Below, one piece after another: positions 17,507-25,292 of a stretch of DNA of 64,000 nt (the first letter of the stretch is position 1; each line of letters begins with the position of its first letter). Position numbers and translations under genes: made by a program. The notes under the pieces are model-generated. The model saw only the letters and a program-made list of their open reading frames with translations. It did no database searches and had not been told where the DNA came from. Source of the stretch: Novosphingobium lentum NBRC 107847 (GTDB lineage Bacteria > Pseudomonadota > Alphaproteobacteria > Sphingomonadales > Sphingomonadaceae). The stretch lies in NCBI RefSeq assembly GCF_001590965.1, contig NZ_BCTW01000005.1:62001-126000 (forward strand), read 5' to 3'.

Positions 17507-18805
17507 ATGAATTTTCGCGTGATCGGGGTCCTGCATGTTTGCTGCGTTGCCATTGCGTCGATGAACGGTGCGTCCGCATCCGCCCAGACGGTGACGGCGT
17601 CGTCGTCGATCGGCACGGCGTTCGACCGGAACCGGACCGTGGCGGTGGGCGACAGGGTGCAGCCGGGATACGAACCGTTGGGTATTCAGGCCGGAAGCTT
17701 CACCATCCAGCCCAAGCTGGCTGCCAGGCTGTTGCTCAGCGACAATATCCTGGCCGATGCGGTGGCCCCCAAAGCCGATGCGGTGGCCGAACTTTCACCC
17801 TCGTTCCTCGCCTCCTCGAACTGGTCGCGCCACGCGATAAGCCTGGCAGGGTCGGTCACTGCGGCGCGCCATGCGCGGATCACGCAGGAAAACAGCCAGT
17901 CGTTCAATGTCCAAGCGCAAGGACGGTTCGATGCGGGCGGTAATCTGTCGATCCAGGGGTTCGGCGGCTATTTGCGCCAGATCCAGAACCGGTTCGATCC
18001 CGGCGCGCTGCGCGGCACGGCAAGTCCGGTGTCGTTCGATCTTTCGTCCGCCGGGGTGGGCGTGACCTGGCAGCCCAACCGCACCCGGTTCAGCGCCGAA
18101 GCGCGAACCGCGAAAATCGCTTATGCCGACGTCGCGCTGGCCAACGGCTTGACGGTGCAATCGCTGGGGCTCGATCGCCGGCAGAACCAGTACCAGCTGC
18201 GCGGCGAATATGCCGTCACGGCCGATCTTGCCGTGCTGGTGCAGGCCCGGTTGACCGATCTTCGCTATGTTTCGCCAGTCGCCGGCTCCGGTCTCGATCG
18301 CAGCAGCCGCAAGGCCGAATTCCTCGCGGGCATCAATTTCGAATTCACCGATTTCCTGCGTGGCGAATTCGCGGTCGGGTATGTCGGGCAGAATTACCGG
18401 TCGCCGGCCTTTACCGATTTCGGCGGCTTCGGCGGCCGCGTCCGGCTGCAGTATTTCCCCAGCGGCCTCACCACGGTCCGTCTCGATGCCTCGCGCACGG
18501 TGGAGGAGGCGGGCAACCCGGCCTCGCCCAGTTACGTCCGCAGTGTGGTCGGCTTGCACGTCGATCACGAACTCTATCGCAACCTGGTGATTTCGGCGGG
18601 CGCGGAATACTCCCGCAACCGCTTCGACCAGCCGGTCCGAACCGATCGGCGAACCGATTTGTCGCTCGGCGCAGTCTATCGCTGCAACCGGCACCTGTCG
18701 GTGGTGTCCGGTTTTCGTCGCCTGCATATTGCCGTCAGCGACGTCGCCACGCGACGCGCGCTGACGATCGACTCGATAACTGCGGGACTGTCGTTTGAAC
18801 CTTGA
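17507..18805 (+). CDS. Outer-membrane beta-barrel protein of the exopolysaccharide locus
   Basis: A 432-residue protein with a signal peptide ending ASA-QT (residue about 27). Behind it is a long series of alternating amphipathic strands (for example FSAEARTAKIAYADVAL, YQLRGEYAVTADLAVLVQARL, FLRGEFAVGYVGQNY), and the chain ends in SLSFEP-like aromatic-terminated strands. This matches the outer-membrane beta-barrel (BBP2/EpsL-like) proteins commonly encoded beside exosortase polysaccharide genes. It may form the outer-membrane channel used together with the short Wza-like protein. The stop overlaps the TTG of the BY-kinase gene (TTGA). Confidence 0.75.
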   Translation: MNFRVIGVLHVCCVAIASMNGASASAQTVTASSSIGTAFDRNRTVAVGDRVQPGYEPLGIQAGSFTIQPKLAARLLLSDNILADAVAPKADAVAELSPSFLASSNWSRHAISLAGSVTAARHARITQENSQSFNVQAQGRFDAGGNLSIQGFGGYLRQIQNRFDPGALRGTASPVSFDLSSAGVGVTWQPNRTRFSAEARTAKIAYADVALANGLTVQSLGLDRRQNQYQLRGEYAVTADLAVLVQARLTDLRYVSPVAGSGLDRSSRKAEFLAGINFEFTDFLRGEFAVGYVGQNYRSPAFTDFGGFGGRVRLQYFPSGLTTVRLDASRTVEEAGNPASPSYVRSVVGLHVDHELYRNLVISAGAEYSRNRFDQPVRTDRRTDLSLGAVYRCNRHLSVVSGFRRLHIAVSDVATRRALTIDSITAGLSFEP

Positions 18806-21117
18806 TCGCGCACGCAAGCCGGCCTGTGCCGACGATGCTGTGCCGACGGGGCGAGCGCGGAGATCCGCACCGCATTTCCGGCCCGCGGAAGGGGCCGGCC
18901 AAAGGGGCCCAACACTTGTCCAGTGATCTAGCAGCAGGAAATGTCCCGGGAACCGGCGCAGGACGCGATGTCGATCCGGCCACCGGCCACCGCGCCCTGA
19001 TCGCGTCGGACTTCGGCCACGGCGGTCGGCAGGGCGCCTACGGGCAGCCCGGATCGGGCAGCCTCGACGGTTCGCGGCTCGCCGGGTTCGTGCGGCAGAA
19101 CGCGCTGCTGTTCGCGGGCATCATGATCGTCGTGCTCGGGCTCGCCGCACTGTACACCATGCGCCAGACGCCGGTCTACGAGACCAAGGCGAGCGTGATG
19201 CTCGACCAGCGCAAGAAGCAGGTGGTGCAGGGCCAGGAGGAAGTGGTGTCGCAACTTCCCTCCGATTCGAGCGTGGTCGATACCGAAGTCCAGATCCTGT
19301 CGTCGTCGGGCATGGCCTACCAGGTGGCGCGCAAGGCCCGGCTGCTTGCCGATGTCCCCGTCGAACGCATGACGCGATCGCAGCAGGAGCAGGCGAGTGC
19401 CGCGATCCGCGACATCCTTGAGCATCGTTCGATCGCCCGCGTGGGCCTGACTTATCTGATCGAGATCCAGTATTCCGCCGCCGATCCCGAGGTGGCGCAA
19501 CGCATGGCCAATCTTTACGCCCGCGCCTACCTCGATTCGCAGGTGGCGGTGCGCGCGCAGGAAAACGAGCGCGTCCAGGCGCATCTCCAGGATGAAATCG
19601 GCCGGTTGCGGGGGCAAGTGAAGGCCGCCGATGAAGCCGTGGCATCGTACAAGGCACAAGCCGGGCTCAACGGCAACACGGCCGCCGGCACGCTCACCGA
19701 ACAGGAAATTTCCAGCTACAACCAGACGCTTGCTGTCGCACGGGCACAATCCGCCGAAGATTCGCAGCGGTTGGCCGCAGCCCGGTCGCAGATTGCGCGC
19801 GGGGTCGATCGGCTGGGCGATCTCAATGCATCGGGCATGCAGCAACTGCGCACCCAGCAGGTCGCGGCCAGCGCCCTGGTTGCGCAGCTCGCCAGCCGCT
19901 ACGGACCCAACCATCCCGATCTGATCACCGCGCGCCAACAGCTTGCGGATATCAACCGCAGCATCGGCGGCGAGGGCAATCGCGTGCTGGCGTCGCTGCA
20001 GGCGCAGTCGCAAGCGTCCGCCGGCCGGGCCGCCCAGATCGAGGCCAAACTCAACGCAACCCAGGGCGAACTGGCGCGCGCGGATCGGGACTCGGTGCGG
20101 CTGCGCGAACTGCAAAGCCAGCTGGCGGCACCGCAGGCCTTGCTCGATGCCTACATGGCGCGGTTTTCGCAGATTTCCACGCAGATCGGGACCGAACAGC
20201 CCGATGCGCGGATCACCTCGCTCGCCCCGCTGCCCGACGAACCCTCGAGCCCGAGCTGGCGGCTCAACCTCGCGCTCGCCACGGGCCTGGGGCTGATCCT
20301 GTTCCTGATCGTCGCGCTGCTCAAGCAGGTGTTTTCGGTGGGCGTGGGATCGCCCGAAGAAGTCGAGGGCATGTTCGGGACCGAGTTCCTGGCCGCGATC
20401 CCGCGCGTGCGCGGCGCGGACGACATGGCGCTGATCAACCAGGTCGTCGAAACCCCGACGTCGGCCTATTCCGAAGGCCTTCGCGCGCTTTCGGCCAGCA
20501 TCTTCGTCGGAACCCATGCCTATCCCAAGGTGGTCTCGATCACCTCGGCGCAGGCGGCGGAAGGCAAGACGACCACCGCGATCGCGCTGGGCCGAAGCCT
20601 GGCCTTGCGCGGGCGGCGGGTGTTGATCGTCGATTGCGACCTGCAAAGTCCCACGTTCCATTCGCGCTACGGCATCGGTCATGGCGGGCCGGGGCTGGTG
20701 CAGGCGATGCAGGGCGCGGTCGGGCTGGGCGACTGCCTGGTGCCCGACGGGATGACGCAGGCAAGCTTTCTCGTCGTCGGAGACGACATCGCCCCCGGCC
20801 AATCGTTCGACCACGATGCGCTGGTGCGGTTCATCGCCGATGCGCGCGCGGCGTTCGATGTGGTGCTGCTCGATCTGCCGCCGGTGCTGCAGGTGGCGGA
20901 CGCCCGCGTGATCGCCGCCGCGTCCGATGCCACGGTGCTGCTGACGCGCTGGAAGCACACGTCGCGCCAGGCGATCGAATATGCGCTGAGCACATTGTCG
21001 CGCGCGGGCGCGACCGTTCTGGGTGTCGTGCTGACCGAAGTGCCGGCCAGCAGCGAGATGATGATGGGTGGCTACAACGAGAACGCCAACGCACGGCTGA
21101 TCCCGGCCGCAGCCTGA
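18802..21117 (+). CDS. Polysaccharide co-polymerase with BY-kinase domain (Wzc/GumC-ExoP type)
   Basis: A Wzz chain-length domain (first membrane segment LLFAGIMIVVLGLAALYTM, then coiled-coil), a second membrane segment (LALATGLGLILFLIVALLK) and a cytoplasmic tyrosine-kinase domain. The kinase has Walker A (AAEGKTTTAIALG, about residue 580), Walker A' (VLIVDCDLQ) and VVLLDLPPV. The C-terminal tail has only one Tyr (GGYNENANARL), not the usual Tyr cluster. The start is uncertain: TTG 18802 overlaps the previous stop, ATG 18835 is possible, and the first 60 or so residues look atypical. The protein sets chain length and couples export to phosphorylation. Confidence 0.85.
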   Translation: MIAHASRPVPTMLCRRGERGDPHRISGPRKGPAKGAQHLSSDLAAGNVPGTGAGRDVDPATGHRALIASDFGHGGRQGAYGQPGSGSLDGSRLAGFVRQNALLFAGIMIVVLGLAALYTMRQTPVYETKASVMLDQRKKQVVQGQEEVVSQLPSDSSVVDTEVQILSSSGMAYQVARKARLLADVPVERMTRSQQEQASAAIRDILEHRSIARVGLTYLIEIQYSAADPEVAQRMANLYARAYLDSQVAVRAQENERVQAHLQDEIGRLRGQVKAADEAVASYKAQAGLNGNTAAGTLTEQEISSYNQTLAVARAQSAEDSQRLAAARSQIARGVDRLGDLNASGMQQLRTQQVAASALVAQLASRYGPNHPDLITARQQLADINRSIGGEGNRVLASLQAQSQASAGRAAQIEAKLNATQGELARADRDSVRLRELQSQLAAPQALLDAYMARFSQISTQIGTEQPDARITSLAPLPDEPSSPSWRLNLALATGLGLILFLIVALLKQVFSVGVGSPEEVEGMFGTEFLAAIPRVRGADDMALINQVVETPTSAYSEGLRALSASIFVGTHAYPKVVSITSAQAAEGKTTTAIALGRSLALRGRRVLIVDCDLQSPTFHSRYGIGHGGPGLVQAMQGAVGLGDCLVPDGMTQASFLVVGDDIAPGQSFDHDALVRFIADARAAFDVVLLDLPPVLQVADARVIAAASDATVLLTRWKHTSRQAIEYALSTLSRAGATVLGVVLTEVPASSEMMMGGYNENANARLIPAAA

Positions 21118-21206
21118 CGGGTGGGTACCACGCCGATCGCTTTATTACGTCCTTAATCCCCTTCGCTTAATCAGGTCGCCGGGTACTAAAAAAGGAACCG
21201 GGTCGC

Positions 21207-21602
21207 GTGAATTGGGACGTTGGCACACATGTGCCGGCCGGATCGTTGCCGGCCGCTTCGGCAATGCTGTCGGTCAATCTGGCGATGGCCGTGATGCTAT
21301 GCGCGTGCCTGGTCCTGCGGCGGTCGCTGGGGGCTTGGCCGGGCTGGATCGCGGCGTTCAGCTTTGCCGTGCTGACCGAGATCGCCTGGAACCGGCAGGG
21401 CGTGGCGCCGGCCGCGCTGCCGGGTAGCTTTGCCGCCATCATGTTCGCGCCGACGGTGCTGCTGGTGCTTGCCCGGCGGCAGCTGGTGCCAGGGTTGCGC
21501 CGCGGGCAGATGACCGAAAGCCAACGCCGCCAATGGCTGATGCGCCACGCCCTGTCGTCTGAAACCGACAGATCCATCGGCAACGCGATCGACCGGCGCT
21601 GA
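21207..21602 (+). CDS. Small integral membrane protein, function unknown
   Basis: A 131-residue protein with three hydrophobic segments (LSVNLAMAVMLCACLVL, WIAAFSFAVLTEIAW, FAAIMFAPTVLLVLA) and a charged C-terminal tail containing SQRRQWLMRHALSSETDRSIG. GTG 21207 has a good Shine-Dalgarno sequence (AAAGGAA). I do not recognise the family. It stands between the BY-kinase and the XrtV-accessory-like gene on the same strand, so it is probably part of the export or sorting system. Confidence 0.6.
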   Translation: MNWDVGTHVPAGSLPAASAMLSVNLAMAVMLCACLVLRRSLGAWPGWIAAFSFAVLTEIAWNRQGVAPAALPGSFAAIMFAPTVLLVLARRQLVPGLRRGQMTESQRRQWLMRHALSSETDRSIGNAIDRR

Positions 21603-21735
21603 TGTTCGACACCTGCGGCACCCGAGCCTCGCGTTGCAATCGACTGTTGCGGTAAATCTCCAAAACCGTTCCATCTGTGGTTACGGGTCCGCAACATTGT
21701 TGTGTATCACTGCGTGCGTAGCACGCCGGTACTGC

Positions 21736-21810
21736 AAGTTTTGACAACACAAGTTTTGGCATTGCTAGTTTTGGCATCGCTAGTTTTGGAATCGCGAGTT
21801 TTGGTGGCGC
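21736..21810. repeat. Tandem array of five 15-bp units
   Basis: Five head-to-tail units of the form (A/T/G)AGTTTTGGCATCGC with 1-6 differences each. Outer units are the most divergent. The period of 15 bp equals five codons, but none of the six frames across it belongs to a gene with a start and ribosome binding site. It lies between two membrane-protein genes. Confidence 0.8.
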
Positions 21811-21829
21811 GCACTCTGCGGGGGTGTCG

Positions 21830-22072
21830 ATGAAATCGGTTTTCGATTGGCTGACGGTTGCGATCTTCATCGGTATTGCGCTGATTTATTTGCAGCGTTC
21901 TGTCGGGGATCGGCCCGCCCATGATGCCGTGTGGAAGTATCTGCCGGCGGCGGGGGGCTGCATGCTGGCCAACTATGTCGGCAATTCCGGCATGCCCATG
22001 GTGGCTACCACAATGATGCTGGCGGTCCTGATCTACGTCTGGCTGGTGATCCGTCCGCTCGAACGGGCATGA
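21830..22072 (+). CDS. XrtV sorting-system accessory-like small membrane protein
   Basis: An 80-residue protein with three hydrophobic stretches: VFDWLTVAIFIGIALIYLQR, WKYLPAAGGCMLANYVGN and MVATTMMLAVLIYVWLVI. The FDWLTVA...LQRS and YLPAAxGCxxANYxGN patterns resemble the small accessory proteins that accompany exosortase V in sphingomonads; I recall this from the family and cannot check it. ATG 21830 is preferred, with GTG 21824 as an alternative. Its presence fits the EpsI gene at the window start and the PEP-CTERM protein downstream. Confidence 0.6.
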   Translation: MKSVFDWLTVAIFIGIALIYLQRSVGDRPAHDAVWKYLPAAGGCMLANYVGNSGMPMVATTMMLAVLIYVWLVIRPLERA

Positions 22073-22165
22073 TCGGCGGTGATAGGGCAGTCGCTTGGAG
22101 GCCAAGGGCGTGAGCAGCGGTTGCTGGAGAGGCAGTGCCCGGGCCGCCCGGTCGCGAATCGGGCT

Positions 22166-22345
22166 CTACCGCAACAGCACGAACACCAGCAGCCACAGCA
22201 TCGAAGACACCGCTGCGCCGTGGATGATCGCGCGCGCGGTGGACAGCTGTCCGTAAATGGCCGGAACCAGACCATCAAGATCCCAGCTCCCGGTTCTCGC
22301 GTTCGAGCCGCGACGCCACAAGTCCGTGATGTTCTTATCCATCAT
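22166..22345 (-). CDS. Possible 59-residue protein with C-terminal membrane helix
   Basis: The reading frame MMDKNITDLWRRG... ends in a hydrophobic helix (AAVSSMLWLLVFVLLR). GGGA lies about ten bases before the ATG at 22345. The tail-anchored design, and the fact that it is read against its neighbours, make it a candidate small regulatory or toxin-like membrane protein. No family is recognised. It could be a chance frame; composition alone does not decide. Confidence 0.4.
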   Translation of the reverse strand: MMDKNITDLWRRGSNARTGSWDLDGLVPAIYGQLSTARAIIHGAAVSSMLWLLVFVLLR

Positions 22346-22873
22346 GTTCAAGCATCCCGTATTCTTATATTTGCAACATTCGTACACGACCTCGGCACGA
22401 ATTTCAACAGTGCGCAGCATTCGGTAACGATCAGTATCCGATCCGATCTTGCGGTCGATCATCAGGATCCGGTTCGGGCAGCGAAAAACCTGTCATGGAT
22501 TTCCAGCATAACCGTTTATTTTCGGGAAAAATCGTCGAAAATGTGTGCCAGAAAGTACATCGAATTTGGATCATTCTATTCCAGACCGGGAATTATGCAG
22601 GATAATCGATAGTATGTCCCATGCGTCAGTATCGCCGTTTCTGGATCATGTATAAGATAATACGTGAAATTTAATGACCAGCACTGCGTGGAAATACCTG
22701 CCTATGGGGAGGCAGAATCAATTAATCCAAAATGGAGTAATGTATCAGAAAGAATCCAGGTGACATTGTTTACTATGTTGCGTTGCACAAGGAAGTATGG
22801 AATCCTTAATCATTGGTATCCGGTTGCTGATTCGTGCATGAGATATCATTGTAATCTGGATAAGGATCGAACT
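22346..22873. other. AT-rich intergenic region with palindrome copy D
   Basis: About 530 bp of noticeably AT-rich sequence compared with the rest of the window. It contains palindrome copy D (22721-22741) and leads into the PEP-CTERM gene. I see no supportable reading frame, RNA gene or terminator in it. The low GC may mark a long regulatory region. Confidence 0.6.
22721..22741. promoter_or_regulatory. Putative operator palindrome, copy D
   Basis: ATTAATCCA-AAA-TGGAGTAAT: near-perfect 9-base arms around three bases. It lies 133 bp upstream of the PEP-CTERM protein ATG (22874). Left arm identical to copy A, right arm identical to copy B. Confidence 0.6.
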
Positions 22874-23404
22874 ATGCGGATACATCGCCATTTGCTTCCG
22901 GCCGCCATTGCTTTGGCAGCTTCGGTTTCGGCAGTACCGGCACATGCCACCAATTTCACGTTTTCCGGGGCAGGGTTTGCTTCGATCACCGATGGGACCG
23001 GCGCTTTCCTGGATGTCGCCATCCCCAAGGGTCTGTTTTCCGATACGCTCACGTTTACGGTTCCGTCGACCGGGATTGCCGATCTGGTCATCGGTGTGAC
23101 CACGTCCGTAAAGGGCCTTTCGAGCCTGGTCGCGACGTTTAACGGAACGCCTTTCACTTTCGTTCCGGGCGCTCAGAACACGGCGTCCGCCAGCTTGTCC
23201 ACACCGGTTGCCAGCGGGTTGCAACAACTCGTGATCAGCGGTGTGTCGGGCGGCAACGGATCGTTGTCCGGAACCGTGGCATTCTCCGCCGTTCCTGAAA
23301 TCGCGACCTGGCTGATGATGATCGCGGGGATCGGCCTGACCGGCGCTGCCTTGCGCCGCCGGCCGCGCTACCGGATGGGCGAGACGAAGCTGGCCTACTC
23401 CTGA
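22874..23404 (+). CDS. PEP-CTERM-type sorted surface protein
   Basis: A 176-residue protein. Signal peptide (LLPAAIALAASVSAVPAHA-TN) and a beta-rich, Ser/Thr/Gly-rich body are followed by the sorting tail VPEIATWLMMIAGIGLTGAALRRR from residue 140. This has the PEP-CTERM architecture (PExxxW, hydrophobic helix, Arg cluster), with Ile in place of the third-position Pro, and a 13-residue extension after the Arg cluster. It is the probable substrate of the exosortase implied by EpsI. AAGGA precedes ATG 22874. The body has no recognised domain; it may be a biofilm matrix or surface protein. Confidence 0.8.
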   Translation: MRIHRHLLPAAIALAASVSAVPAHATNFTFSGAGFASITDGTGAFLDVAIPKGLFSDTLTFTVPSTGIADLVIGVTTSVKGLSSLVATFNGTPFTFVPGAQNTASASLSTPVASGLQQLVISGVSGGNGSLSGTVAFSAVPEIATWLMMIAGIGLTGAALRRRPRYRMGETKLAYS

Positions 23405-23475
23405 TTTCGACGTCGCTCCGTCCTGGTGGACGGGGCGACACGTTGTCGCGCGCATGTTTTCAAATCGGAACCTTC

Positions 23476-24165
23476 ATGCAATTCCAGCCGGGATCATCCC
23501 GTTCCTTTGAGGCGATCTCATCGCGAGTGCCGGACCAAATCGTCCGCTCGCGTTCGGACGCGGCCATGACGCGTGCCTTCGATCTGGCTCTGGCTATCCT
23601 CGCGCTGGCGATACTGGCACCGTTGCTGTGCATTATCGTCGTGGTGGTGAAGCTCACGTCGAAAGGCCCGGTGTTCTTCGCGCATCGGAGGATCGGCGCT
23701 GGGGGCAAGTCGTTCCCGTGCTTCAAATTCCGCTCGATGGTGTCGAATTCGGCCGAGGTGCTCGAACGCCATTTGCAGGACAATGCGCAGGCGCGGCAGG
23801 AATGGGCGCAGGACCGCAAGCTGCGCAACGATCCTCGGGTCACGGCGGTCGGCCGCCTGCTGCGTCGCACCAGCATCGATGAACTGCCGCAACTGCTGAA
23901 CGTGCTGCGCGGCGAAATGAGCATGGTCGGTCCCAGGCCGATCACCGCCGATGAAATCGCGAAATACCGGCAGTATTTTTCGGTCTACATCAGCGTCAAG
24001 CCAGGCATCACGGGCCTGTGGCAGATCAGCGGCCGGAACGACACGACGTACCGGCGGCGCATCGCGCTCGATACGGCCTACGCGCGCTCGCGCACGGTCG
24101 GACTGGACATCGCCATCGTGCTGCGGACATTTCCGGCCGTGCTGTTCGGAACCGGGTGCTACTGA
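23476..24165 (+). CDS. Undecaprenyl-phosphate sugar-1-phosphate transferase (bacterial sugar transferase)
   Basis: A 229-residue protein with one N-terminal membrane hairpin (AFDLALAILALAILAPLLCIIVV) and the full PF02397 core: KGPVFFAHRRIGAGGKSFPCFKFRSM, RRTSIDELPQLLNVLRGEMSMVGPRP and YISVKPGITGLWQISGRN. This is the ExoY-like minimal form without the extra N-terminal membrane domain of WbaP. It transfers a hexose-1-phosphate onto undecaprenyl phosphate, starting the repeat unit. ATG 23476 has GGAA at good spacing. Confidence 0.9.
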   Translation: MQFQPGSSRSFEAISSRVPDQIVRSRSDAAMTRAFDLALAILALAILAPLLCIIVVVVKLTSKGPVFFAHRRIGAGGKSFPCFKFRSMVSNSAEVLERHLQDNAQARQEWAQDRKLRNDPRVTAVGRLLRRTSIDELPQLLNVLRGEMSMVGPRPITADEIAKYRQYFSVYISVKPGITGLWQISGRNDTTYRRRIALDTAYARSRTVGLDIAIVLRTFPAVLFGTGCY

Positions 24166-24269
24166 TCGTAGGCGCGCTCGCTGTCTGCCGGATGAAAGCG
24201 TCGCTCCGGTTTTGAGCCGCATCGGTGGAGCAAGCCGCCCCATCGGGCACGCGGGCCTGCACGCGATCG

Positions 24270-24357
24270 GGCCAATGAGCTCGGCCAGCATCACTCAGGC
24301 CAGCATCACTCAGGCCAATAGCGCTCAGGCCAATAGCGCTCAGGCCAAGATAACTCG
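24270..24357. repeat. Tandem array of 15-bp units (one partial, five full)
   Basis: Units begin GGCCA. Units 24283-24297 and 24298-24312 are identical; units 24313-24327 and 24328-24342 are identical; a diverged unit follows to 24357, and a 13-bp partial unit precedes (24270-24282). The pairwise identity suggests stepwise duplication. Frames across it encode pentapeptide-like repeats (ASITQ, ANSAQ or LSAIG, LSDAG), but no gene start supports translation. Confidence 0.8.
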
Positions 24358-24368
24358 GACGCTGGGAA

Positions 24369-24815
24369 TCAGGCGGGTGATGCCGGTCGCGGGTGCAGCC
24401 GTAACACCAGCCGATTGATGCCTCCCGCGCTGTCGTAAGCGACAATGTCGGACCATGCCTTCACCAGTGCAAGGCCAACGCCGCCGCCGCGATCGGGGTT
24501 GGGCAGGGCGTGCGGCTCGACCGTGCGCGGATCGAACGCGGCACTGTCATCTTCCAGCGTGATAACAAGGCCATCCGGCAGGCCATCCGACCCGTGGCCC
24601 AGATGCAGGGTCAGCGTCACGTCGCGGTCCGGCGCGGCATGATCGATCACGTTGGTCGCCACTTCCTCAACGATGATTGCCAGCCGCGAGGTCATGGCGG
24701 CGTCCAGTTTGCGGACGGCGGCAAACTGGTGCGTGGCCACCAGCGCGGGATACAACGTCGCGCCGGGGTCATCTCCGGCCCGATGGCACAGCGAAATTGT
24801 TATGCCCTTGGCCAT
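24369..24815 (-). CDS. Anti-sigma-factor-type serine kinase/ATPase (RsbW-like HATPase)
   Basis: A 148-residue single-domain GHKL ATPase. It has the N box (RLAIIVEEVATNVIDHA), DDSAAFDP in the G1 position, and GGGVGLALVKAWSD as the G2 lid. This is the RsbW/SpoIIAB anti-sigma fold. In partner switching such kinases bind a sigma factor or another target and phosphorylate a STAS antagonist. The STAS protein at 29211 and the SpoIIE phosphatase at 26075 supply the other partners. ATG 24815 lacks a clear ribosome binding site. It diverges from the FecR gene across 42 bp. Confidence 0.82.
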   Translation of the reverse strand: MAKGITISLCHRAGDDPGATLYPALVATHQFAAVRKLDAAMTSRLAIIVEEVATNVIDHAAPDRDVTLTLHLGHGSDGLPDGLVITLEDDSAAFDPRTVEPHALPNPDRGGGVGLALVKAWSDIVAYDSAGGINRLVLRLHPRPASPA

Positions 24816-24857
24816 GTCGATGGTATGCCATAGTGCTTCGGCCAGCGGAGAAAAACT

Positions 24858-25289
24858 TTGCGCCCAGCACTCATAGTCATCGTTGTTTCGGGTCTGTTGA
24901 CCGCTGCTCCCGCTCTTGCCGAAATCGGCAGGGTCAAGAGCAGCGTCGGCATGGCCTCGGTCGATCGCGGCGGCCGTCACCTGCCGGTGACGCCGGGCGT
25001 GCAGCTCGAACCGGGCGACGTGCTGGTGACGGGGCGCGACGGGCGCATGGGCATCGCCTTCATCGACGAGACGCGCATGGCGGTCGGGCCCAACAGCCGG
25101 ATCGCATTGACCAATTTCCAGTATGACCGGACGCGGCAAACCGGGTCGTTCCTGACCAGCGTCGATCGCGGATCGCTCGGAGTGGTGTCGGGGCGGATCG
25201 CCAAGTCGGGGCGCGATGCAATGAAAGTGCGCACGCCCACCTCGATGCTGGGGGTGCGCGGCACGCGGTTCGTGGTCGAGGTTCACTGA
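24858..25289 (+). CDS. FecR-domain periplasmic protein
   Basis: A 143-residue exported protein with a signal peptide ending ALA-EI and one FecR domain: PVTPGVQLEPGDVLVTGRDGRMGIAFID, SRIALTNFQYD, GSLGVVSGRIAKS, VRTPTSMLGVRGTRFVVEV. There is no membrane-anchored sensor part, so this is not a TonB-type anti-sigma factor. FecR domains of this form usually act as periplasmic structural or sensing modules beside OmpA-like or CHASE2 proteins, both of which are present here. TTG 24858 is supported by GGAG six bases upstream. The OmpA-like gene follows directly. Confidence 0.82.
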   Translation: MRPALIVIVVSGLLTAAPALAEIGRVKSSVGMASVDRGGRHLPVTPGVQLEPGDVLVTGRDGRMGIAFIDETRMAVGPNSRIALTNFQYDRTRQTGSFLTSVDRGSLGVVSGRIAKSGRDAMKVRTPTSMLGVRGTRFVVEVH

Positions 25290-25292
25290 GCC

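Noticed and set aside
22079..22612. 177-codon plus-strand frame after the XrtV-accessory-like gene
   Set aside because: No ribosome binding site, mixed composition, overlaps the better supported minus-strand small gene; no recognisable domain.
22664..22873. N-terminal extension of the PEP-CTERM gene from GTG 22664
   Set aside because: The extension runs through the AT-rich promoter and palindrome D and would bury the signal peptide; ATG 22874 has AAGGA upstream.
21736..24357. Possible CRISPR arrays at the tandem repeats
   Set aside because: Units are 15 bp with no spacers, and no cas genes are in the window.
24026..24445. Minus-strand frame with pentapeptide-like repeats (LSAIG, LSDAG)
   Set aside because: Overlaps the 3' end of the sugar transferase and the kinase gene; the repeats come from the 15-bp DNA array, and no start with ribosome binding site is seen. 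A true pentapeptide protein would have the A(D/N)Lxx pattern.
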